From assembly GCA_031178625.1 (NCBI GenBank), contig JAPSIR010000007.1, forward strand, positions 1-37,931: 37,931 bases of DNA, read 5' to 3'. Shown here in pieces: positions 17,387-29,192 of the stretch. Within the stretch, counting starts at the first letter, position 1. Every line of letters begins with the position of its first letter. The stretch comes from Cellulomonas sp. (GTDB taxonomy: Bacteria; Actinomycetota; Actinomycetes; Actinomycetales; Cellulomonadaceae). The notes beneath the pieces were generated by a model. The model searched no databases. It was not told the origin of the DNA and worked only from the letters and a program-made list of their open reading frames with translations. The position numbers and the translations under genes were made by a program.

Positions 17387-19102
17387 ATGACCGACGCGCA
17401 GCCCACGTCCTCGTCCGCACCCACCGCGCGGCAGGTCGCGGACGGGTGGGTGGAGACCCTCGCCGACCTCGACCCCACCATCGGCACCGCGCTGGGCACG
17501 CGCCCGGACGACCGGCGGATGCCCGACCTGTCGCCGGCCGGGGCGGAGGCGGAGGCCGACGCGGCCCGCCGGGTCCTCGCCGAGCTGGGCGGCGCGCGGG
17601 TCCTCGACGACGACGACCGGCGCTGCGCGACCCTCCTGCGGGAGCGGCTGACCGCCCAGCTCGCGGTGCACGACGCCGGCGAGCACCTCGCGGCGCTGCG
17701 GCCGATCGCGTCGCCGGTGCAGAGGATGCAGCAGCTGTTCCTCCTGATGCCGACCGCCACCGAGCACGACTGGGACGTCGTCGCGGACCGCATGGCGCAG
17801 GTGCCCGCTGCGGCCGAGGGGTTCCGCGCATCGCTCGAGGAAGGGCTGCGCCGGGGCGTGCGCAGCGCGCCGCGGCAGGCGCAGGCCGTGGTCGGGCAGC
17901 TCGACGACTGGCTCGCCGCCGCGGACGGGCGCGGCTGGTACGCAGGCTTCGTCACCGGCGCCCAGGCGGCAGCCGGCGTCACCGACGCGCTGCGCGACCG
18001 GCTCGACGCGTCGGCCGAGGCGGCGGCGGGCGGGGTGGCGCGGCTGCGCACGTGGCTCGCCGAGCAGTACCTGCCCGCGGTCGCCGACGTGCCCGACGCC
18101 GTCGGCCGCGACCGCTACCGGCTGGCTGCCCGGCTGCACACCGGTGCGGACCTGGACGTCGACGAGGCGTACGCGTGGGGGTGGCAGGAGCTGGCCCGCA
18201 TCGAGGCCGACATGGCGGCCGAGGCCGACCGGGTCCTGCCCGGCGCCTCCGCGCAGCAGGCGCTCGCGCACCTCGACGAGCACGGCGAGGCGGTCGAGGG
18301 CGTCGACGAGGTCCGCGCGTGGCTGCAGCAGATGATGGACACGGCCATCGCCGAGCTGGACGGCACGGTCGTCGACGTGGCGGACCCCGTCAAGCGGGTG
18401 GAGGCGATGATCGCGCCGGCCGGGGCGGCCGCTGCGCCGTACTACACGCGGCCGTCGCTCGACTTCTCGCGTCCCGGCCGCACGTGGCTGCCGACGCTCG
18501 GCCGCGACCGGTTCCCGACGTGGGACCTCATCAGCACCTGGTACCACGAGGGCGTGCCGGGCCACCACCTGCAGCTGGGCCAGTGGGCGGTGCGTGCGGG
18601 CGAGCTGTCGGTGTTCCAGACGTCCGTGGGGTCGATCCCGGCGACCACGGAGGGCTGGGCGCTGTACGCCGAGCGGCTCATGGACGAGCTCGGCCACCTG
18701 CGGACGCCCGGCGCCCGGCTCGGCTACCTCGACGGGCAGCGGATGCGTGCGGTGCGCGTCGTCATCGACATCGGCATGCACCTCCGGCTCCGGGTGCCGG
18801 ACGTCCACCCGTTCCACCCGGGCGAGCGCTGGACCGCCGAGCTCGGCGAGGAGTTCTTCGCGCAGCGCAGCGGCTCGCCGGCCGCGTTCGTGCACAGCGA
18901 GATCGAGCGCTACCTGGGCTGGCCGGGGCAGGCGATCAGCTACAAGCTCGGCGAGCGGGCGTGGCTCGCCGGTCGCGAGCGGGCGCGGGCACGCCGCACG
19001 GCGTCGGGCGAGACGTTCGACCTGCGTGCCTGGCACACCGCCGCGCTCGGGCTCGGTTCCCTCGGGCTCGACGACCTGGAGCGTGAGCTCGGGGCGCTGT
19101 GA
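17387..19102 (+). CDS. DUF885 family protein
   Basis: Metallopeptidase-like STWYHEGVPGHHLQLGQ; LGYLDGQRMRAVRVVIDIGMHL; FVHSEIERYLGWPGQAISYKLGER. Confidence 0.88.
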   Translation: MTDAQPTSSSAPTARQVADGWVETLADLDPTIGTALGTRPDDRRMPDLSPAGAEAEADAARRVLAELGGARVLDDDDRRCATLLRERLTAQLAVHDAGEHLAALRPIASPVQRMQQLFLLMPTATEHDWDVVADRMAQVPAAAEGFRASLEEGLRRGVRSAPRQAQAVVGQLDDWLAAADGRGWYAGFVTGAQAAAGVTDALRDRLDASAEAAAGGVARLRTWLAEQYLPAVADVPDAVGRDRYRLAARLHTGADLDVDEAYAWGWQELARIEADMAAEADRVLPGASAQQALAHLDEHGEAVEGVDEVRAWLQQMMDTAIAELDGTVVDVADPVKRVEAMIAPAGAAAAPYYTRPSLDFSRPGRTWLPTLGRDRFPTWDLISTWYHEGVPGHHLQLGQWAVRAGELSVFQTSVGSIPATTEGWALYAERLMDELGHLRTPGARLGYLDGQRMRAVRVVIDIGMHLRLRVPDVHPFHPGERWTAELGEEFFAQRSGSPAAFVHSEIERYLGWPGQAISYKLGERAWLAGRERARARRTASGETFDLRAWHTAALGLGSLGLDDLERELGAL

Positions 19103-19110
19103 CGCGTGCG

Positions 19111-19162
19111 GCCCCGCGGCCCGGCCCGGGCCGGGACCCGTCGCGCCCGCGGGCCGCGGGGC
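19111..19162. terminator. Stem-loop terminator
   Basis: GCCCCGCGGCCCG ... CGGGCCGCGGGGC, perfect 13-bp stem just after the stop at 19102. Confidence 0.6.
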
Positions 19163-19276
19163 GTCGCACGCGCGCCGGCCGCCCGGGGGCTCTCCGGTAG
19201 ATTTCGTGCGCCCGCCACGACGCCCGCCCCCCGAGGTGCGCCGCGTGGCCGGGGCACCGGTGCGAGGGGAGCGGTC

Positions 19277-20326
19277 GTGGCCACGATGGCGGACGTCGCG
19301 CGACGCGCGGGCGTCTCGGTGAAGACGGTCTCCAACGTGCTCAGCGGGTACCCGTACATCCGCCCGACGACGCGCGAGCGCGTGCTCGCCGCGGTCGACG
19401 AGCTCGGGTACGAGATCAACGTGACGGCGCGGATCTTCCGGTCGGGCCGCAGCGGCGTCATCGGGCTGGCGGTGCCGGAGCTCGGGCAGCCGTACTTCGG
19501 CGAGCTCGCCGACGAGATCCTCGCGGCCGCCCGGCGCCACGGCCTGCACGTGCTCATCGAGCCCACGGGTTTCACGCGCGAGGGAGAGCTGTCGGCGCTC
19601 CGCGAGCCGCGACGCGGGCTCATGGACGGCCTCATCTTCAGCCCGGCGGCGCTCGACCAGGGCGACGCGCACCTGCTCGACGACCTCGACTACCCGCTCG
19701 TGCTGCTCGGCGAGCAGATCTTCTCGTCGAGCGTCGACCACGTCACCATGCGCAACGTCGACGGCGCGCGCGCGGCGACCGACCTCCTGCTGGACGCCGG
19801 CCGGCGCCGGATCGCGGTCATCGGCATGCTGCACGCGGAGACGGCGGGGTCCGCGGCGCTGCGGTTCACGGGCTACCGGGAGGCGCTCGGCGCGCGGGGG
19901 ATCGAGGTCGACACGCGCCTGCTCGGCTGGGCCGACGACGGGTGGCACCGCGCGAACGGCGCCCGCGCCATGGCGGCGGTGCTCGACTCCGGGGTCGACG
20001 TGGACGGGGTCGTCGCGTTCAACGACGCCCTCGCGATCGGCGCGATGTTCGAGCTGCAGCTCCGGGGGCACTCGATCCCGGGCGACGTCGCGGTGGTCGG
20101 CTTCGACGACATCGAGGACGCCCGCTACTCGGTGCCGACCCTCACCACGGTGGACCCCGGGCGGCGCGAGATCGCGGAGGTCGCGGTGGAGATCATCCGC
20201 CGCCGCGTCGGCGACGGGCGGGGCGCAGCGGACGACGACGCGCAGAGCGACGCACCGGTCCTGTACCTGGCCGGCATGCAGGTGGTCGAGCGGGAGAGCA
20301 CACCGCCGCGCCCGAGGCGCGCCTGA
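19277..20326 (+). CDS. LacI family transcriptional regulator
   Basis: ATMADVARRAGVSVKTVSNVLSGYPYIRPTTRERVLAAVDELGYEINVTARIFRSGRSGVIGL; GTG start preceded by GAGGGGAG. Confidence 0.93.
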   Translation: MATMADVARRAGVSVKTVSNVLSGYPYIRPTTRERVLAAVDELGYEINVTARIFRSGRSGVIGLAVPELGQPYFGELADEILAAARRHGLHVLIEPTGFTREGELSALREPRRGLMDGLIFSPAALDQGDAHLLDDLDYPLVLLGEQIFSSSVDHVTMRNVDGARAATDLLLDAGRRRIAVIGMLHAETAGSAALRFTGYREALGARGIEVDTRLLGWADDGWHRANGARAMAAVLDSGVDVDGVVAFNDALAIGAMFELQLRGHSIPGDVAVVGFDDIEDARYSVPTLTTVDPGRREIAEVAVEIIRRRVGDGRGAADDDAQSDAPVLYLAGMQVVERESTPPRPRRA

Positions 20327-20347
20327 CCCGCTCGGGGCCGACGACGT

Positions 20348-20377
20348 CGCGGGCTTCCGCGCCGCGGGCTTCCGCGC
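20348..20377. repeat. Tandem 15-bp duplication cgcgggcttccgcgc x2
   Basis: Two identical adjacent copies at 20348-20362 and 20363-20377. Confidence 0.8.
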
Positions 20378-20481
20378 CGAGGCAGCGGAGCGGCCGGCGG
20401 GCGCCGCGGGCGCTCGTGCACCTGCCGCGGGACACGTACGAGCGCGTCCCCCTGCCGGTCGGCGCGCCCGTCGACGCCCCG

Positions 20482-20826
20482 ATGGCCCACCGCCCGCGCC
20501 CGGCACCGAGGTGCCGGGCGTGTTGGTCGACCTGCACGGCGACGTACTCCGAGGGTCAGAAGTGGGCCGACCGGTTCAACGGCACGGTCACGATCCGGGC
20601 CATCGGGAACATCAGCGGGTGGACGTCGACGGTCACGGTGCGCTCGCCGCAGCGGATCATCGCGACGTGGAGCGGCTCCCCGACGTGGGACGCGTCGGGC
20701 GACGCGATGACCATGCGTCCGAGCGGCGGCGGCGCGCTGGCGGCGGGCCAGACGGCGACGTTCGGCTTCACCGTCATGCACGGCGGCACCTGGACGTGGC
20801 CGACCGTCTCCTGCTCGGCCTCCTGA
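20482..20826 (+). pseudogene. Orphan CBM2-like (cellulose-binding) domain, likely a gene remnant
   Basis: CTATYSEGQKWADRFNGTVTIRAIGNISGWTSTVTVRSPQRIIATWSGSPTWDASGDAMTMRPSGGGALAAGQTATFGFTVMHGGTWTWPTVSCSAS* resembles a complete CBM2 but has no signal peptide or catalytic domain. Confidence 0.55.
20497..20520. other. Strong hairpin inside the start of the CBM2 remnant
   Basis: CGCCCGGCACC-GA-GGTGCCGGGCG, 11-bp perfect arms. Confidence 0.6.
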
Positions 20827-20985
20827 CGGGCCGACGCGGCGCACGACGGGCGCGGCACCTGCGGGCGCGGCGCCCGTCGTCGTGCCGCCGCGTGCGACGC
20901 ACCGTGCGGCGCCGCGTGCGACGCCGGGGTGCTCGCTTGTCACAATGGCGCTGCGACGGGCGACGACCCGTCACGGCGGAATGCC

Positions 20986-20999
20986 TGTTAGCGTTCACA
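20986..20999. promoter_or_regulatory. LacI-type operator upstream of second lacI gene
   Basis: TGTTAGCGTTCACA; its reverse complement TGTGAACGCTAACA differs by 2 of 14 from the site at 22198. Confidence 0.65.
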
Positions 21000-21051
21000 G
21001 CACGGTGGACGCGCCGCCCGCGCCGATCCGTCCGGACGGGAAGGGTCGAAG

Positions 21052-22146
21052 GTGACAGCGAGGTCCACCAGCGAGCCGGCCGCGCCGCGCCCGGGCGACC
21101 TCGCGCGCGCCGCCGCCAACGCCCGTGGGCCGCGCCCGCCGGCCATGGGTGACGTGGCGCAGGTAGCCGGCGTGTCCCACCAGACCGTCTCGCGCGTGCT
21201 CAACGACCACCCGAACGTCCGTCCGGAGACGAGGGCGCGCGTCCTGGCCGCGATCGAGCAGCTCGGGTACCGCCGCAACACCGCGGCGCGGGCGCTCGTG
21301 ACGCGGCGGACGGGTGCCATCGGCGTCGTCACCGAGGACTCGCCGCTCTTCGGCCCGACCATGACCCTGATCGCCCTGGAGAACGCCGCCCGCGGCCAGG
21401 GGATGTACGTGTCGGTCGCCACGGTCACCCGGTGGGACGTCGCCACGGTGCAGGCGTCGCTCGAGCACTACCTGGACCAGGGGGTCGACGGCGTCGTCGT
21501 CATCGCGTCCCACGACGAGGCCGTCCGAGCGGTGCGCTCGTACCCCACGCGCGTGCCCGTCGTGATGGTGGGGCCGGTCGACCTCGACGGCGACGTGCAC
21601 ACCGCGGCGGTCGACCAGTACGCGGGAGCGCGGCTGGCGACGCGTCACCTGCTGGACCTCGGGCACACCGACGTGCTGCACGTGGCGGGGCCGGAGGTCT
21701 GGCTCGACGCCCGTGCGCGCGCGCGGGGCTGGCACGACGCCATGCGGCAGCGGGGCCTGCGCCCGCGCGATCCCGAGGCGGGGGACTGGACGGCGTCGAC
21801 GGGCTTCCGCATCGGCAGCCGGCTCGTCGCGGCCGACCGGGCGGGGGAGGACCGCCTGCCGACGGCGGTGTTCGCGGCGAACGACCAGCTCGCCCTCGGC
21901 CTGCTGCACGCGTTCGCCGAGGCCGGCGTGCGCGTGCCGCACGACGTCTCGGTCGTCGGCTACGACGACGTCGAGGGTGCCGCCCACTTCTTCCCGCCGC
22001 TGACCACGGTGACGCCGGACTTCGGCGCCCTCGGGCGGCGCTGCCTGGACCAGCTCGTGCGCGCCATGGCGGGCGAGCCGCCCGAGCCGGCGCTCGTCGG
22101 CGCGTCCCTGACGGTGCGCGCGTCGAGCGCCGCACCGCGCGCCTGA
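21052..22146 (+). CDS. LacI family transcriptional regulator
   Basis: MGDVAQVAGVSHQTVSRVLNDHPNVRPETRARVLAAIEQLGYRRNTAARALVTRRTGAIGVV; periplasmic-binding-like sensor domain. Confidence 0.93.
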   Translation: MTARSTSEPAAPRPGDLARAAANARGPRPPAMGDVAQVAGVSHQTVSRVLNDHPNVRPETRARVLAAIEQLGYRRNTAARALVTRRTGAIGVVTEDSPLFGPTMTLIALENAARGQGMYVSVATVTRWDVATVQASLEHYLDQGVDGVVVIASHDEAVRAVRSYPTRVPVVMVGPVDLDGDVHTAAVDQYAGARLATRHLLDLGHTDVLHVAGPEVWLDARARARGWHDAMRQRGLRPRDPEAGDWTASTGFRIGSRLVAADRAGEDRLPTAVFAANDQLALGLLHAFAEAGVRVPHDVSVVGYDDVEGAAHFFPPLTTVTPDFGALGRRCLDQLVRAMAGEPPEPALVGASLTVRASSAAPRA

Positions 22147-22197
22147 CGCCGTGACACGTGACCTCTTCGTGACCCGCGCGGCTCTTGACCGGGGTGT

Positions 22198-22211
22198 TGT
22201 GAGCGTTAACA
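22198..22211. promoter_or_regulatory. LacI-type operator overlapping promoter of sugar ABC operon
   Basis: TGTGAGCGTTAACA, with TTGACC (-35-like) at 22185-22190 just upstream. Confidence 0.65.
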
Positions 22212-22258
22212 CTTCACGTGTCCGACATCGAGGTCGGAACCCGCTCAAGGAGGAGTCC

Positions 22259-23245
22259 ATGTCTCGTCCCGCATCTCTGCGCACCCGCCTCGCCGCGCTC
22301 GTCGGCATCGGCGCGGCACTCGCCCTCGGCGCCTGCAGCAGCGGCGGCGGCGCCGACGCCGGATCCGACGGCGGCTCCGGCGGCGGCGACCTCATCCGCG
22401 TGGGCTTCTCGCAGCTCGGCGCGGAGAGCGGCTGGCGCACCGCCAACACGGAGTCCGTCAAGGCCAGCCTGACCGAGGAGAACGGCTTCGACCTCACGTT
22501 CGTCGACGCCCAGCAGAAGCAGGAGAACCAGATCAAGGCCCTGCGCGACTTCGTCGCCCAGGACGTCGACGTCATCGCGTTCTCCCCGGTCATCGAGACC
22601 GGGTGGGACGAGGTGCTGCAGGAGATCAAGGACTCCGGCATCCCCGTCGTCCTCGTCGACCGCACCGTCGACACGAGCGTCGAGGACCCGTTCGTCACCT
22701 GGATCGGCGCCGACTTCGAGCAGGAGGGCCGCACGGCGGGGGAGTGGGTCGCCGAGAACGCGCCCGACGCGAAGGTGTTCGAGCTGCAGGGCACGCTCGG
22801 GTCCGGCGCGCAGGTCGACCGCGAGAAGGGCTTCAACGAGGTCGTCGGGGAGCAGGTCATCGGCAAGGCGTCGGGCAACTTCACGCGCGCCGAGGGCCGC
22901 ACGGCGGTCGAGGCGGCGCTGCAGGCGTACCCCGAGATGAACCTCATCTTCACGCACAACGACGACATGGGGCTGGGGGCGATCGAGGCCATCGAGGCGG
23001 CCGGCAAGGTCCCCGGCAAGGACATCCAGATCGTGTCCGTCGACGGGGTCCGCGACGGCCTGCAGGCGCTCGTCGACAAGAAGTTCAACTTCGTCGTCGA
23101 GTGCAACCCGGTGTTCGGCGACCAGCTCGCCGAGCTCATCACGCAGGTGGCGGACGGCGAGGACGTGCCGGAGACGACCGTCGTCGAGGACAAGTCCTTC
23201 GACCAGACGATCACGCAGGCCGACGTCGACGCGCGGGCCTACTGA
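22259..23245 (+). CDS. ytfQ: Sugar ABC transporter substrate-binding lipoprotein (YtfQ-like)
   Basis: Lipobox LALGACSSG; RVGFSQLGAESGWRTANTESVKASL, HNDDMGLGAIEAIEAAGK. Confidence 0.88.
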   Translation: MSRPASLRTRLAALVGIGAALALGACSSGGGADAGSDGGSGGGDLIRVGFSQLGAESGWRTANTESVKASLTEENGFDLTFVDAQQKQENQIKALRDFVAQDVDVIAFSPVIETGWDEVLQEIKDSGIPVVLVDRTVDTSVEDPFVTWIGADFEQEGRTAGEWVAENAPDAKVFELQGTLGSGAQVDREKGFNEVVGEQVIGKASGNFTRAEGRTAVEAALQAYPEMNLIFTHNDDMGLGAIEAIEAAGKVPGKDIQIVSVDGVRDGLQALVDKKFNFVVECNPVFGDQLAELITQVADGEDVPETTVVEDKSFDQTITQADVDARAY

Positions 23246-23259
23246 GGCACGGCCGCGCA

Positions 23260-23291
23260 CGAGCGGGCGGGCCGACCGGTCCGCCCGCTCG
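23260..23291. terminator. Intra-operon stem-loop between binding protein and ATPase genes
   Basis: CGAGCGGGCGG-gccgaccggt-CCGCCCGCTCG, perfect 11-bp arms. Confidence 0.6.
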
Positions 23292-23315
23292 TCACCAGGG
23301 CGAGGAAGGACACCG

Positions 23316-24866
23316 ATGTCCGACAGGAACGCGCAGGCGGACGACGCCGCCGTGCGGATGACCGGGATCACCATCACGTTCCCGGGGGTCAAGGCGCTCG
23401 ACGGCGTGGACCTCGTGCTGCGCCGCGGCGAGGTGCACGCGCTCATGGGGGAGAACGGCGCCGGCAAGTCGACGCTCATCAAGGCGCTCACCGGCGTCTA
23501 CCGCGTGGACTCCGGCGGCATCGCCGTCGACGGGCGCGAGCTGCGGTTCGACGACCCCAGCCAGGCGCAGGCGGCCGGCATCAGCACGGTCTACCAGGAG
23601 GTCAACCTGTGCACGAACCTCACGGTGGCGGAGAACGTCATGCTCGGCCACGAGGTGCGGCGCGGCCCGTTCGTCGACTGGCGCGCCACCCGGCAGGAGG
23701 CGCGGCGGTACCTGCAGCGGCTCAACCTCGACATCGACCCGCGTTCGCCGCTCGCGTCGCACAGCATCGCCGTGCAGCAGCTGTGCGCGATCGCCCGCGC
23801 TCTCGTCGTGGACGCGAAGGTCCTCGTCCTCGACGAGCCGACGTCCAGCCTCGACAAGGCGGAGGTCGCCGAGCTGTTCCGGGTCGTGCGGACGCTGCGG
23901 GACGCCGGCGTCGCGATCCTCTTCGTCTCGCACTTCCTCGAGCAGGTGTACGCCCTGTCCGACCGCATGACGGTGCTGCGCAACGGGCGTTTCGTCGGCG
24001 AGTTCCGCACCGCGGAGCTGTCGCGGCGCGACCTCATCTCGCACATGGTCGGCCGCTCGGGCGAGGCGCTCGCCGGGATCGAGGAGCAGGCGCGCACCGC
24101 GGTGACCACGCACTCGTCGCGCGAGACGCCGCTGCTGACCGCCGTCGGCCTCGGCAAGGACGGGTCCGTCGAGGCGTTCGACCTCGACCTGTACCCGGGG
24201 GAGATCGTCGGGTTCGCCGGCCTGCTCGGCTCCGGCCGGACAGAGGCGGCCCGGCTGCTCACCGGCGCCGACCGTCCCGATCACGGCGGGCTGCGCCTGC
24301 AGGGCTCACCCGTCCGGCTGCCCACGCCGCTCGCGGCGCTGCGCCGCGGCATCGCGCTGTCCACCGAGGACCGCAAGAAGGAGGGCGTCATCGGCGACCT
24401 CACGGTGCGCGAGAACATCGCGCTCGCGCTGCAGGCCAGCCGGGGCACGTGGCGGCGCATCCCGCGGCGCGAGCTCGACGAGATCGTCCAGCGGTACATG
24501 GTGGCGCTCAACATCAACCCGCCGAACCCGAACGCGCTCATCCGCAACCTCTCCGGCGGCAACCAGCAGAAGGTGCTCCTCGCCCGGTGGCTCGCGACCG
24601 CGCCCCGGCTGCTCGTCCTCGACGAGCCGACGCGCGGCATCGACATCGGCGCGAAGACGGAGATCCAGCGGCTCGTCACCGAGCTCGCGGCCGACGGCCT
24701 GTCCGTCGTCTTCATCTCCTCCGAGCTGGAGGAGGTGCTGCGCCTCAGCCAGCGCGTCGTCGTCATGCGCGACCGGCAGAAGATCGCCGAGGTCACCAAC
24801 GGCGACGACGTCACGACCGAGACCGTCCTCGAGACCATCGCGAGCAGCGGGGTGCACGCCTCATGA
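23316..24866 (+). CDS. ytfR: Sugar ABC transporter ATP-binding protein, two ATPase domains (YtfR-like)
   Basis: LMGENGAGKSTLIKALTGVY, SLDKAEVAELFRVV, second half LLGSGRTEAARLLTG, NLSGGNQQKVLLARWLATAPRLLVLDEPTRGIDIGAKTEIQ. Confidence 0.93.
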   Translation: MSDRNAQADDAAVRMTGITITFPGVKALDGVDLVLRRGEVHALMGENGAGKSTLIKALTGVYRVDSGGIAVDGRELRFDDPSQAQAAGISTVYQEVNLCTNLTVAENVMLGHEVRRGPFVDWRATRQEARRYLQRLNLDIDPRSPLASHSIAVQQLCAIARALVVDAKVLVLDEPTSSLDKAEVAELFRVVRTLRDAGVAILFVSHFLEQVYALSDRMTVLRNGRFVGEFRTAELSRRDLISHMVGRSGEALAGIEEQARTAVTTHSSRETPLLTAVGLGKDGSVEAFDLDLYPGEIVGFAGLLGSGRTEAARLLTGADRPDHGGLRLQGSPVRLPTPLAALRRGIALSTEDRKKEGVIGDLTVRENIALALQASRGTWRRIPRRELDEIVQRYMVALNINPPNPNALIRNLSGGNQQKVLLARWLATAPRLLVLDEPTRGIDIGAKTEIQRLVTELAADGLSVVFISSELEEVLRLSQRVVVMRDRQKIAEVTNGDDVTTETVLETIASSGVHAS

Positions 24867-25941
24867 CCACGTCCACGACCCACGGCCCCGGCGGGCGCGC
24901 CGGCACGATCTGGCGCGAGGTGACCCAGCACGGCCTGCTGTGGCCGTCCGTCGCGCTCGTCGCGCTGCTGCTCGCCTGCGGGGCGAAGAGCCCCGGCTTC
25001 CTCGACGTCACCCTGCGCGACGACCACCTGTACGGCCAGCTCGTCGACCTGCTGCGCAACAGCGCGACACCACTGCTGCTCGCGCTCGGGATGTGCCTGG
25101 TCATCGCCACCGGCGGCATCGACCTGTCCGTCGGTGCCGTCATGGCGATGTCCCTCGCGGTCTCGCTCACCTACCTCGACGGCGCCGCCGACCCGAGCAG
25201 TCCCGTGACGGTCGCGACGGCGCTCGCGCTCGGTCTCGGACTGGGTGCGGTGGCCGGCGCGTTCAACGGGTTCATGGTCGCGGCGCTGGGCATCCAGCCC
25301 TTCATCGCGACGATGATCCTCATGGTCGCCGGGCGCGGCGTCGCCATGCTCATCACCGAGGGGCAGATCACCACGGTGACCAGCCCGCCGTTCAAGTCGC
25401 TCGGCTCCGGGTTCGTGCTCGGCGTCCCGACGCCGGTCGTCATCGCCGTCGCCGTGTTCGTCCTCGTGACGCTCGCCGTGCGCCGCACCGCGCTCGGCAT
25501 GTTCCTCGAGTCGATCGGCATCAACCGCGAGGCCAGCCGGCTCGCCGGCGTCAAGGCGCGGTCGACCACCTGGACCGTCTACGTGATCGCGGGCCTGCTG
25601 GCCGGGCTCGCGGGCATCGTCTACGGCGCGCCCACCATGGCGGCCGACGCCAACAACATCGGCCTGCTGCGCGAGCTCGACGCGATCATGGTCGTCGTCC
25701 TCGGCGGCACGCGCCTCGACGGCGGCCGGTTCCACCTCGGCGGGCTCGTGGTCGGCGCCCTGCTGCTGTCCGCGCTCGAGCGCGCGGTGATCATCTTCGA
25801 GCTGCCGAGCCAGACGACGCCGCTGTTCAAGGCGGTCGTGCTCATCGCGGTCTGCGTGGCGGCGTCCCCCTATCTGCGCGGCCGGCTGAGGACACCCCGT
25901 CCGGGTGCCCGCGGCGCGCAGCGTCCCGTGGAGGTGGCGGC

Positions 25942-25945
<4 letters not shown>
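24863..25945 (+). CDS. ytfT: Sugar ABC transporter permease (YtfT-like)
   Basis: ALGMCLVIATGGIDLSVGAVMAMS, INREASRLAGVKARSTTWTVYVIAGLLAGLAGIVYGAPT. Confidence 0.9.
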
Positions 25946-28465
<2,520 letters not shown>

Positions 28466-28476
28466 CGGCCGACGCC

Positions 28477-28511
28477 GCACCGGGCGGCGCGCTCACCGCG
28501 CCGCCCGGTGC
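28477..28511. terminator. Stem-loop terminator after gdhA
   Basis: GCACCGGGCGGCGCG-ctcac-CGCGCCGCCCGGTGC, perfect 15-bp stem. Confidence 0.8.
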
Positions 28512-28517
28512 CGCCGG

Positions 28518-28583
28518 TCAGACACTCTCGCGCACCACCAGGTCGATCGTCGCCCGGTCGTCGGGCTCGGGCGGGCTTGAGCC
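28518..28583 (-). pseudogene. Short coding remnant resembling the C-terminus of a regulator
   Basis: GSSPPEPDDRATIDLVVRESV*: DLVVRES-type ending seen in LacI-family C-termini; no intact upstream ORF. Confidence 0.25.
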
Positions 28584-28691
28584 GCCGCAGGCACGAGCCG
28601 TCCCAGCGCCGACAGCGCACCCGTGATCGCGAGGGCCGAGGGGCTCACGGTCCGGGTTGCGGAACGTGGGGGGCACGCTTCACTGAGGCGT

Positions 28692-29192
28692 GTGAGAGCG
28701 ACGACGGTGCTGGTGAGCGGCGTGCTGGTGCTCGCGGTCGCCGGCTGCGGCGTGACGGTGCCCTCCGACCCGGACGGGACCCTCGACCGGGTGCGCGACG
28801 GGCAGCTGCGCGTCGGCGTGACGCCGAACCCGCCGTGGACCGAGCTGCCCGCCGGTGACGACGGACCGCCCGCGGGTCTCGAGGTCGACCTCGTCACGGG
28901 CTTCGCCGGGCACCTGGGCGCGGACGTCGACTGGGAGGTCGGCAGCGAGGAGCAACTCGTCGCCGACCTGGAGGACGGGGACGTCGACGTCGTGATCGGG
29001 GGGCTGACCGCGCGCTCGCCGTGGGCGTCGCGGGCCGCCCTGACGCGGCCGTACGTCACGGTCCCGGGGGAACGTGGCGAGGAGGAGAACCACGTGATGG
29101 CGACGCGTGCGGGTGAGAACGCCTTCCTGGTGGAGCTCGAGCGCTACCTGATCGCGCAGGACGTGCAGGCGGACGTCGGCGGGCTTCGGTGA
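28692..29192 (+). CDS. Truncated family-3 substrate-binding-like lipoprotein
   Basis: Lipobox VLAVAGCGV; GQLRVGVTPNPPWTELPAGDDGPPAGLEVDLVTGFAGHLGADVDWEVGSEEQLVADLEDGDVDVVIGGLT; only 166 aa. Confidence 0.75.
   Translation: MRATTVLVSGVLVLAVAGCGVTVPSDPDGTLDRVRDGQLRVGVTPNPPWTELPAGDDGPPAGLEVDLVTGFAGHLGADVDWEVGSEEQLVADLEDGDVDVVIGGLTARSPWASRAALTRPYVTVPGERGEEENHVMATRAGENAFLVELERYLIAQDVQADVGGLR

Noticed and set aside
17327-20506. 1059-aa minus-strand ORF
   Set aside because: Antisense to DUF885 and LacI genes with clear homology; shadow ORF composition.
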